A model generated the notes under the pieces. That model saw only the letters and a program-made list of their open reading frames with translations. It was not told the DNA's origin and ran no database searches. The position numbers were made by a program, and so were the translations under genes. A stretch of DNA of 64,000 nucleotides from CAZAMB01 sp964486335 (GTDB taxonomy: Bacteria; Planctomycetota; Phycisphaerae; UBA1845), in assembly GCA_964486335.1 (NCBI GenBank), contig CAZAMB010000007.1, positions 62,001 to 126,000 on the forward strand, written 5' to 3'. Of this stretch, positions 26,998 through 37,239 are shown piece by piece; positions within the stretch are counted from its first letter, which is position 1, and the number at the start of each line of letters is the position of its first letter.

Positions 26998-28236
26998 ATG
27001 GCGCTGTCGTCGACACCGCTCGGGCGCTTTCTGGAAGAGTTCTGTCACTACCTATCCGCCCGGCGGACACGGAAGTCTTACTCCGCCGAGCGATCGGCCC
27101 TGCGCGTATTCTTCGGACCGATCTGCCCCGCGTTGCAGGTGCGGCTAGCCACGAGCGCGCGACACTCAAGCAACACGGCGCCGCACCCCCAAGACCGCCT
27201 ACGGACATTTCACGTGCGTGCATGTTACTTGGAGGACGTCACGCCGGCGTTGATCGAAGGATTCCTCACCCGGCGAATCCTGGAGTCCGATGTCTCTCCG
27301 AAAACCGCAAACCGATACCGCGAGATCCTCCATGTGATGTTCAACTACGCCATCCGCACCCACAACTTCGTGTCCCCTGATCCCCGCTGTCCCAACCCCG
27401 CCGCTGCAGTGAAACGTTGCAAGGAACCTCCACGGTCGATTCGGTTCCTATCCGCGGAGGAGATCACGCATCAGCTTTCTGTTTTGGAACCGAACGAAAC
27501 AATCAGGGCGCTGGTTGCAGTCTACATCTACGCCGGGTTGCGCCGTGAAGGGGCGCTTTGGCTGACCCACGGTGACGTGGACATGCAGCGCCGACTGATC
27601 CGCGTGGTGGCCAAAGCGGTCGACGGCGGATTCTGGCAGCCCAAGACGAAACGCAACCGCGTGGTGCCAGTGAGCGCAGCGCTCCTGCGAGTCCTTGAGG
27701 CATACGCGGCAAAGCACGAGTGCCGATGGTACTTCCCGTCGCCCGCTGGAAAGCGCTGGGCCCCGGCCAACTTCTCTCACGACCTTCGGGCGATCAATCG
27801 CAAACACGGGCTGTCGTGGTCCTGTCTGGATTTTCGGCACACTTTCGGCAGCCATCTCGCTCAGAAAGGTGAGTCGCTTTACAAGATCGCCGAGCTGATG
27901 GGAAACTCGCCGGATATCTGCCGCCGGCATTACACCGTCCTCATTCCCGAAAAAATGCACGACGCCGTCGAGTTCGAGAAGACCGAGCGAACCGATGGAA
28001 CTAAAGCAATGCTTCGCCAAGTCCTTGCGAGATTGGACCAACTCGCTGCCACAGGGCTCGTCCCATCTGTGCGTGCGCCTGCAGCGATTCTCAAGCAGAC
28101 AGTGCACCCGTTTTCTAGGAGCCGCTGTTCTCTCGGGCGCGTTTCAGAAGGCCGGCGAGCAGTTCCGCGTGCAGCTTCAGGTCTGGCGGCGCAAGGCGAA
28201 TTCGAAATCGACCCCACCTCTTGTCGTAGTCCATGA
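26998..28236 (+). CDS. Tyrosine recombinase/integrase (planctomycete type)
   Basis: I choose ATG 26998, which has AAGGAGG seven bases upstream; the longer frame from 26842 has no such site. The SAM-like core-binding domain is at ~5-140. The catalytic domain has Arg182 (AGLRRE), a Lys in PKTKRN (~218), Arg280 (DFRHTFGS) and the nucleophile Tyr312 (CRRHYTVLIPE). The usual first His of the HxxR box is Leu here and the LGH box reads MGN, as often seen in planctomycete integrases. The last ~41 codons run antisense into the convergent PD-(D/E)XK gene and do not look like integrase sequence, so the native 3' end may have been replaced. It is divergent to the defence operon and likely marks a mobile island. 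Confidence 0.82.
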   Translation: MALSSTPLGRFLEEFCHYLSARRTRKSYSAERSALRVFFGPICPALQVRLATSARHSSNTAPHPQDRLRTFHVRACYLEDVTPALIEGFLTRRILESDVSPKTANRYREILHVMFNYAIRTHNFVSPDPRCPNPAAAVKRCKEPPRSIRFLSAEEITHQLSVLEPNETIRALVAVYIYAGLRREGALWLTHGDVDMQRRLIRVVAKAVDGGFWQPKTKRNRVVPVSAALLRVLEAYAAKHECRWYFPSPAGKRWAPANFSHDLRAINRKHGLSWSCLDFRHTFGSHLAQKGESLYKIAELMGNSPDICRRHYTVLIPEKMHDAVEFEKTERTDGTKAMLRQVLARLDQLAATGLVPSVRAPAAILKQTVHPFSRSRCSLGRVSEGRRAVPRAASGLAAQGEFEIDPTSCRSP

Positions 28237-28990
28237 GATCCAGCCCTGCTTTTTCCAACTCCTGCGTGGCCTCGTCGGATGGCGGGAGTCGAACCTCGGC
28301 ACGTAAAGTCGTTTTCTTCGCACGGAACACGACGTAGTTGCAGGGTCGACCATCCTTTGCCAAGCCGATGTAGAACTTGTTGTACTTCAGCTCGACGTCT
28401 GGATCGAACGTGTGGATCATCTCGAGCACCTTGTCCGCCATCCCTACTGTTTCCTTGGTGCCTCGCTCTTCCCAGTAGGCTCGGTCGGTGACGGCTTCGG
28501 TCTCTTCGTCGTCATCCACGAGCCCAAACGCCAGTTCATCCAGAACGGTGGTGAACACCAGCGCGACCTGTGTGCCTATTTTGAGCGCGCTCATCTGGAG
28601 GGCGATAAGTGGAATTGTGCCGTTGAAGAGGCTGATGACGTTGAGGAAACGAGCGGTGATCTCCTCGGCGACAATCACCGCGCAGTGATCGTATTGTGGG
28701 TAGCGCTTCCTCTCGATGTCCCAATATTCGATGGTACGAATGATGTGGCTTTCATCGGTTTTGCCCAGCTGGATCTCGACTTCGTACCGACGGCTGGTTT
28801 CGCTGTCCTGCAACAAAAGGTCGAGGCGGCCAGCGCGCGGCTGTCGCCGTTCGCGGTCCTTCAGCACCAGATCGCCGAGCGCCAGTATACTGGGGTCGTC
28901 TGCGATCACGTCCCGTACCCACGACTCGTTGAGTGTGGCGTGATCTTTCAGCCAAATTCGTTCTGGTTTCACGAAGCTCAGATCAGTCAT
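28115..28990 (-). CDS. PD-(D/E)XK nuclease-like protein
   Basis: A 291-residue protein. The stretch GRLDLLL (Asp57) followed by RRYEVEIQLGKTDE (Glu70, Glu72, Gln74) matches the D-x(n)-(E/Q)-x-(K/Q) arrangement of the PD-(D/E)XK fold, although the Lys position is occupied by Gln. A helix with SHIIRTIEYWD follows, as in RecB-like or DUF-type nucleases of the fold. Residues 150-290 are an unassigned helical part. The gene is convergent with the integrase and its 3' end overlaps the integrase reading frame by 122 bp. It may be a stand-alone restriction-type or DNA-repair accessory of the island; it could also be catalytically dead. Confidence 0.65.
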   Translation of the reverse strand: MTDLSFVKPERIWLKDHATLNESWVRDVIADDPSILALGDLVLKDRERRQPRAGRLDLLLQDSETSRRYEVEIQLGKTDESHIIRTIEYWDIERKRYPQYDHCAVIVAEEITARFLNVISLFNGTIPLIALQMSALKIGTQVALVFTTVLDELAFGLVDDDEETEAVTDRAYWEERGTKETVGMADKVLEMIHTFDPDVELKYNKFYIGLAKDGRPCNYVVFRAKKTTLRAEVRLPPSDEATQELEKAGLDLMDYDKRWGRFRIRLAPPDLKLHAELLAGLLKRARENSGS

Positions 28991-29385
28991 CTTTCGTCTT
29001 CCGTGCCTGGCGGCATTCTAACGGAAACGGGGGCACGGGCACACCACGGCGGTGGGCGGGCAGGTCTGACCGGCTAGCGCGGCGCGAGTTCGAAGGGAAG
29101 AGTGCGGTTTGGCAACTCGACCGGGCATCGGCGAGCGACCTTCGGGTTCAGTGAAAAACGGTCGCAAGTGCCGGTGAAATCTCGCCAGTTATCCTGCTGA
29201 ATCGTTCTTCAGAAACGACGCGAGTTTGCTCGTGCACGAGCGCGTGACCGCTTGACCGCTCGAAAACGAGAGAACTTACCCGGCGAACCGCCGCCTCGTC
29301 GAAATGGCCGGTTTTCCCCGCCCGATGACATAATAACTCCTGGCCGGTTTTGGGTGATAGATGACATCACTACAATTGCGGCCTT
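28991..29385. other. Gene-poor scar region
   Basis: No coding region is supported. A 10-bp direct repeat GGCCGGTTTT occurs at about 29309 and 29342. The sequence lies between the nuclease gene and the tRNA remnant and looks like a recombination scar. Confidence 0.35.
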
Positions 29386-29580
29386 TCAGTGCTCAGTCCT
29401 TGGGCCTCCAGCGGAATCGTTTGCTGCTGTCGCCCCTTCGACCATTCCGTTGATTCGTGCCCGGACCGGTTCCGAAAGGGTCGCCCACGCGGACACGACC
29501 GCAGCAAGTTCCTGGTCGGTTTGGCACACATTTGACACAGGCGTCGGGTCGCCTGGACGTAAGTCGTTGTTATAGCGGTA
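29386..29580 (-). pseudogene. Short reading-frame remnant of a planctomycete small protein
   Basis: The frame 29386-29652 reads antisense through the tRNA remnant (the familiar VGFEPTYNGFS artefact), so the part beyond ~29580 is not coding. The rest ends in DQELAAVVSAWATLSEPVRARI, a pattern I associate with C-terminal tails of small planctomycete proteins found near integrases. No start codon with a ribosome site is visible. I treat it as a fragment, perhaps left by integration beside the tRNA. Confidence 0.3.
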
Positions 29581-29598
29581 GGTTACGTCATCCGAACA

Positions 29599-29644
29599 AC
29601 GGATTGAAAATCCGTTATACGTGGGTTCGAATCCCACCGCCGCC
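29599..29644 (+). tRNA. 3' half of a tRNA (Phe-like GAA anticodon loop), remnant or att site
   Basis: An anticodon arm ACGGA-TTGAAAA-TCCGT, a 5-base variable loop, a perfect T-arm GTGGG-TTCGAAT-CCCAC and an acceptor 3' strand CGCCGCC follow in correct order. The 5' half is missing. The matching acceptor strand GGCGGCG is not found at the proper distance; AGCGGTA at 29574 pairs only in part, and the D-arm cannot be folded. No CCA is encoded. Tyrosine integrases commonly insert into tRNA 3' ends and leave such half copies, and an integrase lies 1.4 kb away. Therefore this is probably an attachment-site scar, not a working tRNA. Confidence 0.55.
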
Positions 29645-29888
29645 TTTGGCAATTCGCTGGTTCTTCCTTATTGGTCAGATTGCTTACGTTTGCGCGGTTG
29701 ATTTCGGTCGAGATGTCCGTGTGTCGCATTCCGGGCAGAGGCCGACGGGACATTTACTGGCAAGATTCGTTCGCGGAACTGGATCCGTCCGCCGCTGAAC
29801 GTGGTGAACGAATCATCGGCGCACGGATTCGGGTAAAGCGTTTTTTTACCGCCGGTTTTCGCCTCTGAGCTGCGTCCGGCTCAATGAT
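29645..29888. other. Spacer after the tRNA remnant
   Basis: No convincing gene, repeat or RNA is seen between the tRNA remnant and the decayed thiC fragment. Confidence 0.35.
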
Positions 29889-29972
29889 TCATGCCAGGGC
29901 GTCTGCAAAATCCGCAGCTTCTTCGGACAATTCAACTTGAATCGCTTTCGATTCTCCTGCGCCGAGTTCGCT
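29889..29972 (-). pseudogene. Decayed duplicate of the thiC 3' end
   Basis: Read on the minus strand the segment gives ELGAGESKAIQVELSEEAADF then a stop. It aligns residue by residue with the true ThiC C-terminus (KLGVDDSEAIQVGMSEKAAEF). Nucleotide identity over ~65 bp is high, about three in four by eye. It begins directly after the toxin stop codon. The toxin-antitoxin pair therefore lies between the real thiC end (30576) and a copy of it, the picture expected if the cassette inserted with a duplication or recombined into thiC. Confidence 0.65.
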
Positions 29973-29979
29973 ACGTCCA

Positions 29980-30240
29980 TCATGCTTGCCCAACGAGCTT
30001 GTCATAATCGGCGTGCGTGCCGATCCAGAACCAGACCAAGTCTTTTGCCTGTTCGACGGCGAGCGCCCGGTGGTGAAGCCCGACTCGAACCGACCAGAAC
30101 CGTCCGACTCTCTTGAGTTGCAGCGACGGGTGTCTCGCGTCCTGTTTCAGAAGGGCAAAGCTTTTTTCGGCGAGGTGTTTCAGGTCGTCCGACAGGGCCT
30201 CATGGCAGCGCCAGAATCGAGGCGATGCACGGTGCGTCAT
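29980..30240 (-). CDS. RelE/ParE-superfamily toxin
   Basis: An 86-residue protein starting at the ATG 30238-30240, which overlaps the antitoxin TGA (ATGA). The sequence has the RelE/ParE fold pattern: an N-terminal helix (FWRCHEALSDDLKHLAEKSFALL), a beta hairpin with LQLKRVGRFWSVRVGLHHRAL and a final strand LVWFWIGTHADYDKLV. Family members cleave mRNA at the ribosome or poison gyrase; which applies here cannot be told. It is coupled to the 66-residue gene upstream and forms a type II module. Confidence 0.78.
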   Translation of the reverse strand: MTHRASPRFWRCHEALSDDLKHLAEKSFALLKQDARHPSLQLKRVGRFWSVRVGLHHRALAVEQAKDLVWFWIGTHADYDKLVGQA

Positions 30241-30437
30241 AGATCCTTGCACCGATCATCTTTTAGATCTCGCAGGGCTTCGTCAGCCAGGCGATCGAGT
30301 CTGCCTTCCTCGACATCCCTTTCGAACTGACAATCCCAGACTCCGGCATCGAATTCGGCGAACCAACGTCGAAACGCGGTGAGGTCCGCCGGCGAAAGCC
30401 GGTGAATGGCCTGTTCAATTTCGTGTATGGTTGTCAT
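30237..30437 (-). CDS. Antitoxin of the RelE/ParE-type module
   Basis: A 66-residue acidic protein. An N-terminal segment (TTIHEIEQAIHRLSPADLTAFRRWFAEFD) is followed by a charged C-terminal helix (FERDVEEGRLDRLADEALRDL), typical of small antitoxins that wrap the toxin. It precedes the toxin with a 4-bp overlap. A promoter is visible about 50 bp upstream, so the pair is likely autoregulated. Confidence 0.75.
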   Translation of the reverse strand: MTTIHEIEQAIHRLSPADLTAFRRWFAEFDAGVWDCQFERDVEEGRLDRLADEALRDLKDDRCKDL

Positions 30438-30491
30438 GGGTCATTCCGCTGCCGTTGGAAAGACTTCCGATTTCGAGGAACGCCTATCGGT

Positions 30492-30520
30492 AGTATACGC
30501 CAACGCGGGCACGTAACCAA
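30492..30520 (-). promoter_or_regulatory. Predicted promoter of the toxin-antitoxin pair
   Basis: Minus-strand -10 TATACT (30492-30497) is 17 bp from TTGGTT (30515-30520). The -10 is strong and the -35 weak. The antitoxin ATG is 55 bp downstream. Confidence 0.42.
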
Positions 30521-30575
30521 GAACTTCGTCCGGTTGTTCAATAATCGTTGAACCGATCGGCCGCGGGATCGAAGG

Positions 30576-32531
<1,956 letters not shown>

Positions 32532-32617
32532 CGGCGGTTCCTCGCAATCGTAGTGATCGAATGCGTGGGAACGGGCAGCCGCAAGGACCGGACCGGTTTC
32601 GGTCGAGTTCGAGGCCG

Positions 32618-32733
32618 GTGTCGCTTCCCTACGCAGATTTCAGCGAGAGTCGGTTGAGACCCCGAAGCTCGCCCTGATCAGGTTCAAAGGCTCTGTTCTC
32701 AGCCCGTCATTGCGGGCACACCCAGCGACAACT
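32618..32733 (-). promoter_or_regulatory. TPP (THI-box) riboswitch
   Basis: Read on the minus strand it shows the conserved parts in order: CTGGGTG..., GGGCTGAGA, the CCTTTGAACCTGATCAGGG core, and GTAGGGAAGCGAC closing P1 against GTCGCT at the 5' side. It sits between a promoter and thiC. The 86 nt to the start codon show no U-tract terminator, so control of translation initiation is more likely than of transcription. Confidence 0.93.
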
Positions 32734-32736
32734 TAG

Positions 32737-32765
32737 CTTTTATCGATTGACCCCGGCTCCGTCAA
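32737..32765 (-). promoter_or_regulatory. Predicted thiC promoter
   Basis: Minus-strand TTGACG (32760-32765), 17-bp spacer, TAAAAG (32737-32742). Transcription would start just before the TPP riboswitch, which supports the call. Confidence 0.6.
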
Positions 32766-32776
32766 ATACAACGGAC

Positions 32777-33754
32777 TCAACCCACTTCGCGTCGCTGAAA
32801 CAATGCGACAGCGATCGCAAGAATCGCCGCGGAAAGCAACGCGGCGTACGCGGTCGAATACGCCACATAAACCCAGGGAACCGTTGTCGCCGCGGTCCCC
32901 GTATTCAGTCCTTCAACGACCCAGAATATTCCGATGTTGGGAACGGCTCGGTAGGCGATTGAAGCGAGAATGGAGGTATCGGCTGACCGACCGAACGCGT
33001 AATCACTGATGATGCCGATGCCGAGTGCGGCCGTGCAGATCAGCAGCGTCATCATTTGCCCGAATCGCGTCGAAGCCGCCACGGCCGTGGCGGTCATCAC
33101 CACGACCACGAGAAACACCAGGAATGCAGCGATGATGACCTGACCGCCGACAAAATTGCTTCCAAAAGGAATGACGTCCCAATGCTCATCCAGCTTGCCC
33201 ACAAGCACGACGGCGATGGTCAAGAGCGGAGCGACAAAGGCCATGGCGGTTGTCGGAAAATCAGATCCATAAAAATAGTTGCAAAAGGCGGCTGCCAGAA
33301 AGGAAACCACCAACGCTCCCACGCCAAACGCCAGAACCGGTGCGTCCCAAGGTTGGGTGGTCGTCTGAAGTACGCCATGCCTTTGGGCCAGAACGAAGAC
33401 CAAGAATGAAAGATAAAATGCCAGCAACATCGCCACAAACAACCCCAGAAACTTGCCCAATATGAACACGGGCCGCCCGACGGGTTTGGCGATGACGGTC
33501 AACACCGTCTTATTCTCAATTTCCCGGCTAATGACACCGGCCGCACAAAACGCGGACAAGAACAAACCACTGAGCAGAAGCGTAGAGAGACCCAGATCGA
33601 GTAGAAGTTTGTCGTCGTTTTCGAGCGTAAAAGCGGCCAGCGAAACATTGAGGATCAACAGAGTCGCCGTCACAAGCAGAATGACGCCGTAGATGGGCTG
33701 ACGGATGGTTTCAACGAGCGTATTCAGTGCGATGGTGTAGAGGCGTTGGAGCAT
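32777..33754 (-). CDS. ABC-2 type transporter permease
   Basis: A 325-residue membrane protein with six to eight predicted helices (for example ~20-42, 58-78, 100-124, 145-165, 173-192, 208-228, 238-256, 295-318). The segment FCAAGVISREIENKTVLTVIAKPVGR is the typical cytoplasmic loop of ABC-2 permeases. It resembles the permease at 39793-41205 (SVSDELVDRQMFLVVTKPI). It has no ATPase of its own here and may pair with the ABC ATPase in the divergent operon. It is transcribed away from the SPFH operon across a 328-bp gap. Confidence 0.8.
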   Translation of the reverse strand: MLQRLYTIALNTLVETIRQPIYGVILLVTATLLILNVSLAAFTLENDDKLLLDLGLSTLLLSGLFLSAFCAAGVISREIENKTVLTVIAKPVGRPVFILGKFLGLFVAMLLAFYLSFLVFVLAQRHGVLQTTTQPWDAPVLAFGVGALVVSFLAAAFCNYFYGSDFPTTAMAFVAPLLTIAVVLVGKLDEHWDVIPFGSNFVGGQVIIAAFLVFLVVVVMTATAVAASTRFGQMMTLLICTAALGIGIISDYAFGRSADTSILASIAYRAVPNIGIFWVVEGLNTGTAATTVPWVYVAYSTAYAALLSAAILAIAVALFQRREVG

Positions 33755-34082
33755 ATGGTTTCAATAGCGTATGTTACCCATTCGGCCTGGTCGGTTGAAT
33801 GCCGTTCGGCGGGTCAACGACCCTTTCCGCAATGGTCGGCCGTGGGTTTGCACGCCTTTCCAGTTATTGTAAGCTCCGTCGCGTTGGCGGCCAATCGAAG
33901 AGTGGCTGCCGTCGGTTTTTTCCGCCTGCGTCGCGGGACATCGGGAACATCGTTGACTACGTCAACGGTATGCGTACGGTTCGTTCGAGGAAAGGCCTGA
34001 CAACGTGAACCGATGCGGTTCATAAAAGGCGGCGAAATCGTTCGGTTCGATTCGGCGAATTGATGTAAAGAGCATCACAGGT
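33755..34082. promoter_or_regulatory. Divergent promoter region with a 7-bp inverted repeat
   Basis: No gene is seen. At 34006-34022 there is a perfect inverted repeat TGAACCG-ATG-CGGTTCA about 60 bp before the SPFH operon start, a possible operator. No consensus -35/-10 pair stands out. Confidence 0.45.
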
Positions 34083-36200
34083 ATGACAGAACTCAATCCC
34101 GCAAGCGATCGCCGCGCGCAGAATGTTGCGATCATCGGCTTTCTTCTGCAACTTACCGCGTTTGGAGCGCTGCTGGGGCTGGCCTTGTGGTCACGTTCCG
34201 ATGCCATTCTTGCGGCGGCGCGCTGGACTGCGCCGGGAGTGCCGATTTGGCTCGCCCTCTTTCTGGTTTTCAAGCAATTACGGCGCGTCGCCGTGGAAGA
34301 ACTGGAAACGGCGGAACTTCGCCAGTCACGGTCGGCAGGGGCGGCCGACACGATTTTTGAGGTTGACGATGAGGCGCTTCTCCTCGAAAGGAATCGCCTG
34401 CGATGGTTGGTCGGGTGGTTGCTTCCTGCGACGACGATCACGGTTGCCGCGATTCTCCTGATCGGGCATTTCTTCTTCTGGGGTTGGTCGCTGGACACGG
34501 CGTGGAACTCCGAAGGCGGCGTTCGGTTGACCCAGCGACCCACGCTGATGATGCCGTTCATTGTCGGCATCGGCTTTGGATGCTTTCTCTTCTCTCGTTA
34601 CGCCATTGCCCTTTCGCGCATGCGATCGTGGCGACTGGTTCGCGCGGGCGGTTCTTTCATGGTGGGCAACGCGCTGGTTTGCCTGTTGCTGGCGATCTCG
34701 CTGGGCGTGGGATCGAACATCGCCTGGGCCGAGCCGCTTGCCGCGTATGTGGCCCGCTTGGCGATGGTGCTGCTCGGGCTCGAGTTTGTCATCAACTTCG
34801 TGCTTGATTTTTATCGACCGGCCACGCCGGGAGTCGTTCCGCGTCCGTCTTTCGAAAGCCGCCTACTTGGGCTGATCGGCGAACCGGGTGGAGTCGCCAA
34901 GTCCATCGCGGATACGATCAACTATCAATTCGGTTTTGAAGTCAGCAAGACGTGGTTTTATCAACTGCTTCAACAATGGCTGTTTCCGATCGTCGTGCTC
35001 ACGTTCATCTTGGTCCTGTCCCTCACGAGTGTCGTGGTGGTGGATGCAGACGAGGCGGTCGTTATTGAGCGGTTTGGACGACCCTTGGGTGATCCGCCCG
35101 AGGAGCTTGGCCCAGGTCTGCACGTCAAATGGCCGTTTCCGATTGACGTGGTGCGTCGAGCCCCGGTGCATCGCCTGCGTGAAATGGTTCTAGGTGAGGC
35201 ATCCAAACCTGAAGAAGAACAGGCTCACAAGGCGATTCTCTGGACGGAAGCGCACGATTATGTTCCCGAAATGATGCTGCTGGTGGCATCGCCGAGGCTG
35301 GAGAAATCAGCTGGCGCGGAAACCGCCGAAGGTAACAAGTCCGCCGGGTCCTTGGGTGGCGATAGCTCAGCGGTAAGCCTGCTCATGGTTTCCGTGCCGA
35401 TCGAGTATCGGATCAAGGATTTGACCAAGTTTCTTTATGGGTACGCCGACACGGTCAAAGTCGTCGAAGGGGTGGCCTACCAGTTTCTTACGGATTTCGC
35501 CGCCAGCCAGGACATCGACCGCCTGATGGGGCTGGGGCGGGGGGCATTCAACAGTCAGTTCAAGCAGGAACTCCAGCACCGGCTCGATCAACTGGACACC
35601 GGTGTCGAGGTCGTTTTCGCCGGGCTGCGCGGCGCTCATCCACCAGCCGAAGCGGAGGTGGCCAGTACGTTTCTTTCAGTCGTAACCGCGGAAACAGAAA
35701 AGGTAGCCACGATCAACGCCGCGGAAGGCGAAGCAAGAAGAGTATTGATCGCCGTGGCTGGGTCGGAAGATCGGGCGGTGGCGCTGAACGAAGCCATCAT
35801 GTCACGCGACAAACTTCGCGGTGATTCCAAGACGGATGCCGCCGCGCTCGCGGAGGCGGAGCAACGAGTCAACGACTTGATGTTGGGTAATCCGGCGTCG
35901 GGTATTCCTCCGATGAGCGGGCAGGCGGCCGCCAAGATCGCGGATGCGCGGTCTCGTGCGACCATGCTGGTTACCCAAGCCGCGAGAAAACGGCAAATGT
36001 TCGGTACCGACGTAGTGGCGTATTCGGCCGCGCCAGAGCTTTTCAAGCAGCGCCGATTGCTGGAGATTTACAAAAACCTTGAAGACGTGCGCAAGTTCCT
36101 TGTGGTCGGCGATACATCGGACCTCGTCATCGAATACGAAACCAGTCAACAGGGCGGGTTGGATCGCGTACTTCGAGAGCAGCCGGCGACGGGACAATAA
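34083..36200 (+). CDS. HflK-like SPFH/band 7 membrane protein with N-terminal multi-helix domain
   Basis: A 705-residue protein, much longer than E. coli HflK (~420). The first ~240 residues hold about five to six membrane helices (15-36, 50-64, 115-136, 155-175, 190-215, 222-240). A further helix at ~300-318 leads into the SPFH domain, which starts with VVVVDADEAVVIERFGRP and GPGLHVKWPFPIDVV. Residues ~520-660 form the long helical stalk rich in Ala, Glu and Arg. HflK/HflC form a membrane cage around the FtsH protease and modulate its access. Here the gene leads an operon with hflC, a second hflK-like gene and an ABC exporter. Confidence 0.85.
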   Translation: MTELNPASDRRAQNVAIIGFLLQLTAFGALLGLALWSRSDAILAAARWTAPGVPIWLALFLVFKQLRRVAVEELETAELRQSRSAGAADTIFEVDDEALLLERNRLRWLVGWLLPATTITVAAILLIGHFFFWGWSLDTAWNSEGGVRLTQRPTLMMPFIVGIGFGCFLFSRYAIALSRMRSWRLVRAGGSFMVGNALVCLLLAISLGVGSNIAWAEPLAAYVARLAMVLLGLEFVINFVLDFYRPATPGVVPRPSFESRLLGLIGEPGGVAKSIADTINYQFGFEVSKTWFYQLLQQWLFPIVVLTFILVLSLTSVVVVDADEAVVIERFGRPLGDPPEELGPGLHVKWPFPIDVVRRAPVHRLREMVLGEASKPEEEQAHKAILWTEAHDYVPEMMLLVASPRLEKSAGAETAEGNKSAGSLGGDSSAVSLLMVSVPIEYRIKDLTKFLYGYADTVKVVEGVAYQFLTDFAASQDIDRLMGLGRGAFNSQFKQELQHRLDQLDTGVEVVFAGLRGAHPPAEAEVASTFLSVVTAETEKVATINAAEGEARRVLIAVAGSEDRAVALNEAIMSRDKLRGDSKTDAAALAEAEQRVNDLMLGNPASGIPPMSGQAAAKIADARSRATMLVTQAARKRQMFGTDVVAYSAAPELFKQRRLLEIYKNLEDVRKFLVVGDTSDLVIEYETSQQGGLDRVLREQPATGQ

Positions 36201-36244
36201 GTGATTCGCGAGTGCGGATGATCACGGTCCGGAGCAGATTGGAT

Positions 36245-37159
36245 ATGAAGAACATTGCAACGATTCTGGCCGCGGCGTTTCTCGCCGCCGTTTTGTTGTT
36301 GTACATGTGCACGTTTCAGGTGCGCTATACGGAAACGGCGATTCGAAAGACCTGGGGACGCCCCAGCGGAGAAGCGCTGAAGGATCCGGGATTGCATTTT
36401 AAATGGCCCGCACCGATTCAGACGGTGGTCAAATACGATCAACGAATCCGAACCCTGGACGATCGCGCTGAAGAAACAAGGACCACCGACGGCCGAAACG
36501 TCGTCGTGACGACGTTCACCCACTGGCGCATCACCGATCCCGCGAAGTTTCTGACCAACTTTCCCGGCGGCGAGGAGGACGGCGAGCGCAAACTGCGAAC
36601 GACCATCGTCACGCAGAAGCTCGCGGTCATCTCTCGTCACTCGTTTGATGAGTTCATTTCGACCGATCCGGAAAAGCGCAAGCTGCGGGATATCGAGTTG
36701 GAAATCAAGGATGCGGTGATCAAGGACGTGGCCAAGGAATACGGCATCGACGTCGTGGGATTCGGCATCAAGAAACTTGGTTATCCGCAATCTGTTTCGG
36801 CGTCGATTTTCAACGCGATGAAGGCGCACGAGCAGGCCAAGGCGGCACGGTTCATGGCCGAGGGCGACGCGCGAGCAGCAGATATTCTGGCCGGCGCAAA
36901 AGCGACGCGCGACCGAATCATGAGCGCTGCGGGAGAGAAGGTTGCGGCAATCGAATCCGAAGCTCAGCGCGTGGTCAGTGGGTACTACGACGAGTTCAAG
37001 CTGTATCCGGAGCTAAGAGGCTATTTGGACAAGCTGCGGACCGTGGCCGAAGCGCTGAAGGAACGCACGACGCTCATCCTTGATACCAAGGAAACTCCTT
37101 GGGATGTCTTCGATTCAAAGACGAGAGAAGGCGTCGTTCCCACTACAACTGGTCAATAG
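36245..37159 (+). CDS. hflC: HflC-like SPFH protein
   Basis: About 304 residues, starting at ATG 36245 (the frame opens at 36212). One N-terminal membrane helix (NIATILAAAFLAAVLLLYMC) is followed by the SPFH domain (YTETAIRKTWGRP, DPGLHFKWPAPIQTV) and a coiled stalk (MKAHEQAKAARFMAEGDARA). Length and order fit HflC, partner of HflK in the FtsH-regulating complex. It lies 44 bp after the first HflK-like gene. Confidence 0.85.
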   Translation: MKNIATILAAAFLAAVLLLYMCTFQVRYTETAIRKTWGRPSGEALKDPGLHFKWPAPIQTVVKYDQRIRTLDDRAEETRTTDGRNVVVTTFTHWRITDPAKFLTNFPGGEEDGERKLRTTIVTQKLAVISRHSFDEFISTDPEKRKLRDIELEIKDAVIKDVAKEYGIDVVGFGIKKLGYPQSVSASIFNAMKAHEQAKAARFMAEGDARAADILAGAKATRDRIMSAAGEKVAAIESEAQRVVSGYYDEFKLYPELRGYLDKLRTVAEALKERTTLILDTKETPWDVFDSKTREGVVPTTTGQ

Positions 37160-37239
37160 AGATAGCGATGAATTCCGGATCGATTCATCCGATGAGGCTT
37201 CGAGTGTTTGCGATAAACCGTCTTATTGATCGATAACCC

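Noticed and set aside
28412..29077. 221-codon plus-strand frame
   Set aside because: Antisense to the PD-(D/E)XK gene; composition is that of a shadow frame.
29572..29644. Complete tRNA-Phe gene
   Set aside because: The 5' acceptor strand has mismatches and the D-arm cannot be formed, so only the 3' half is called.
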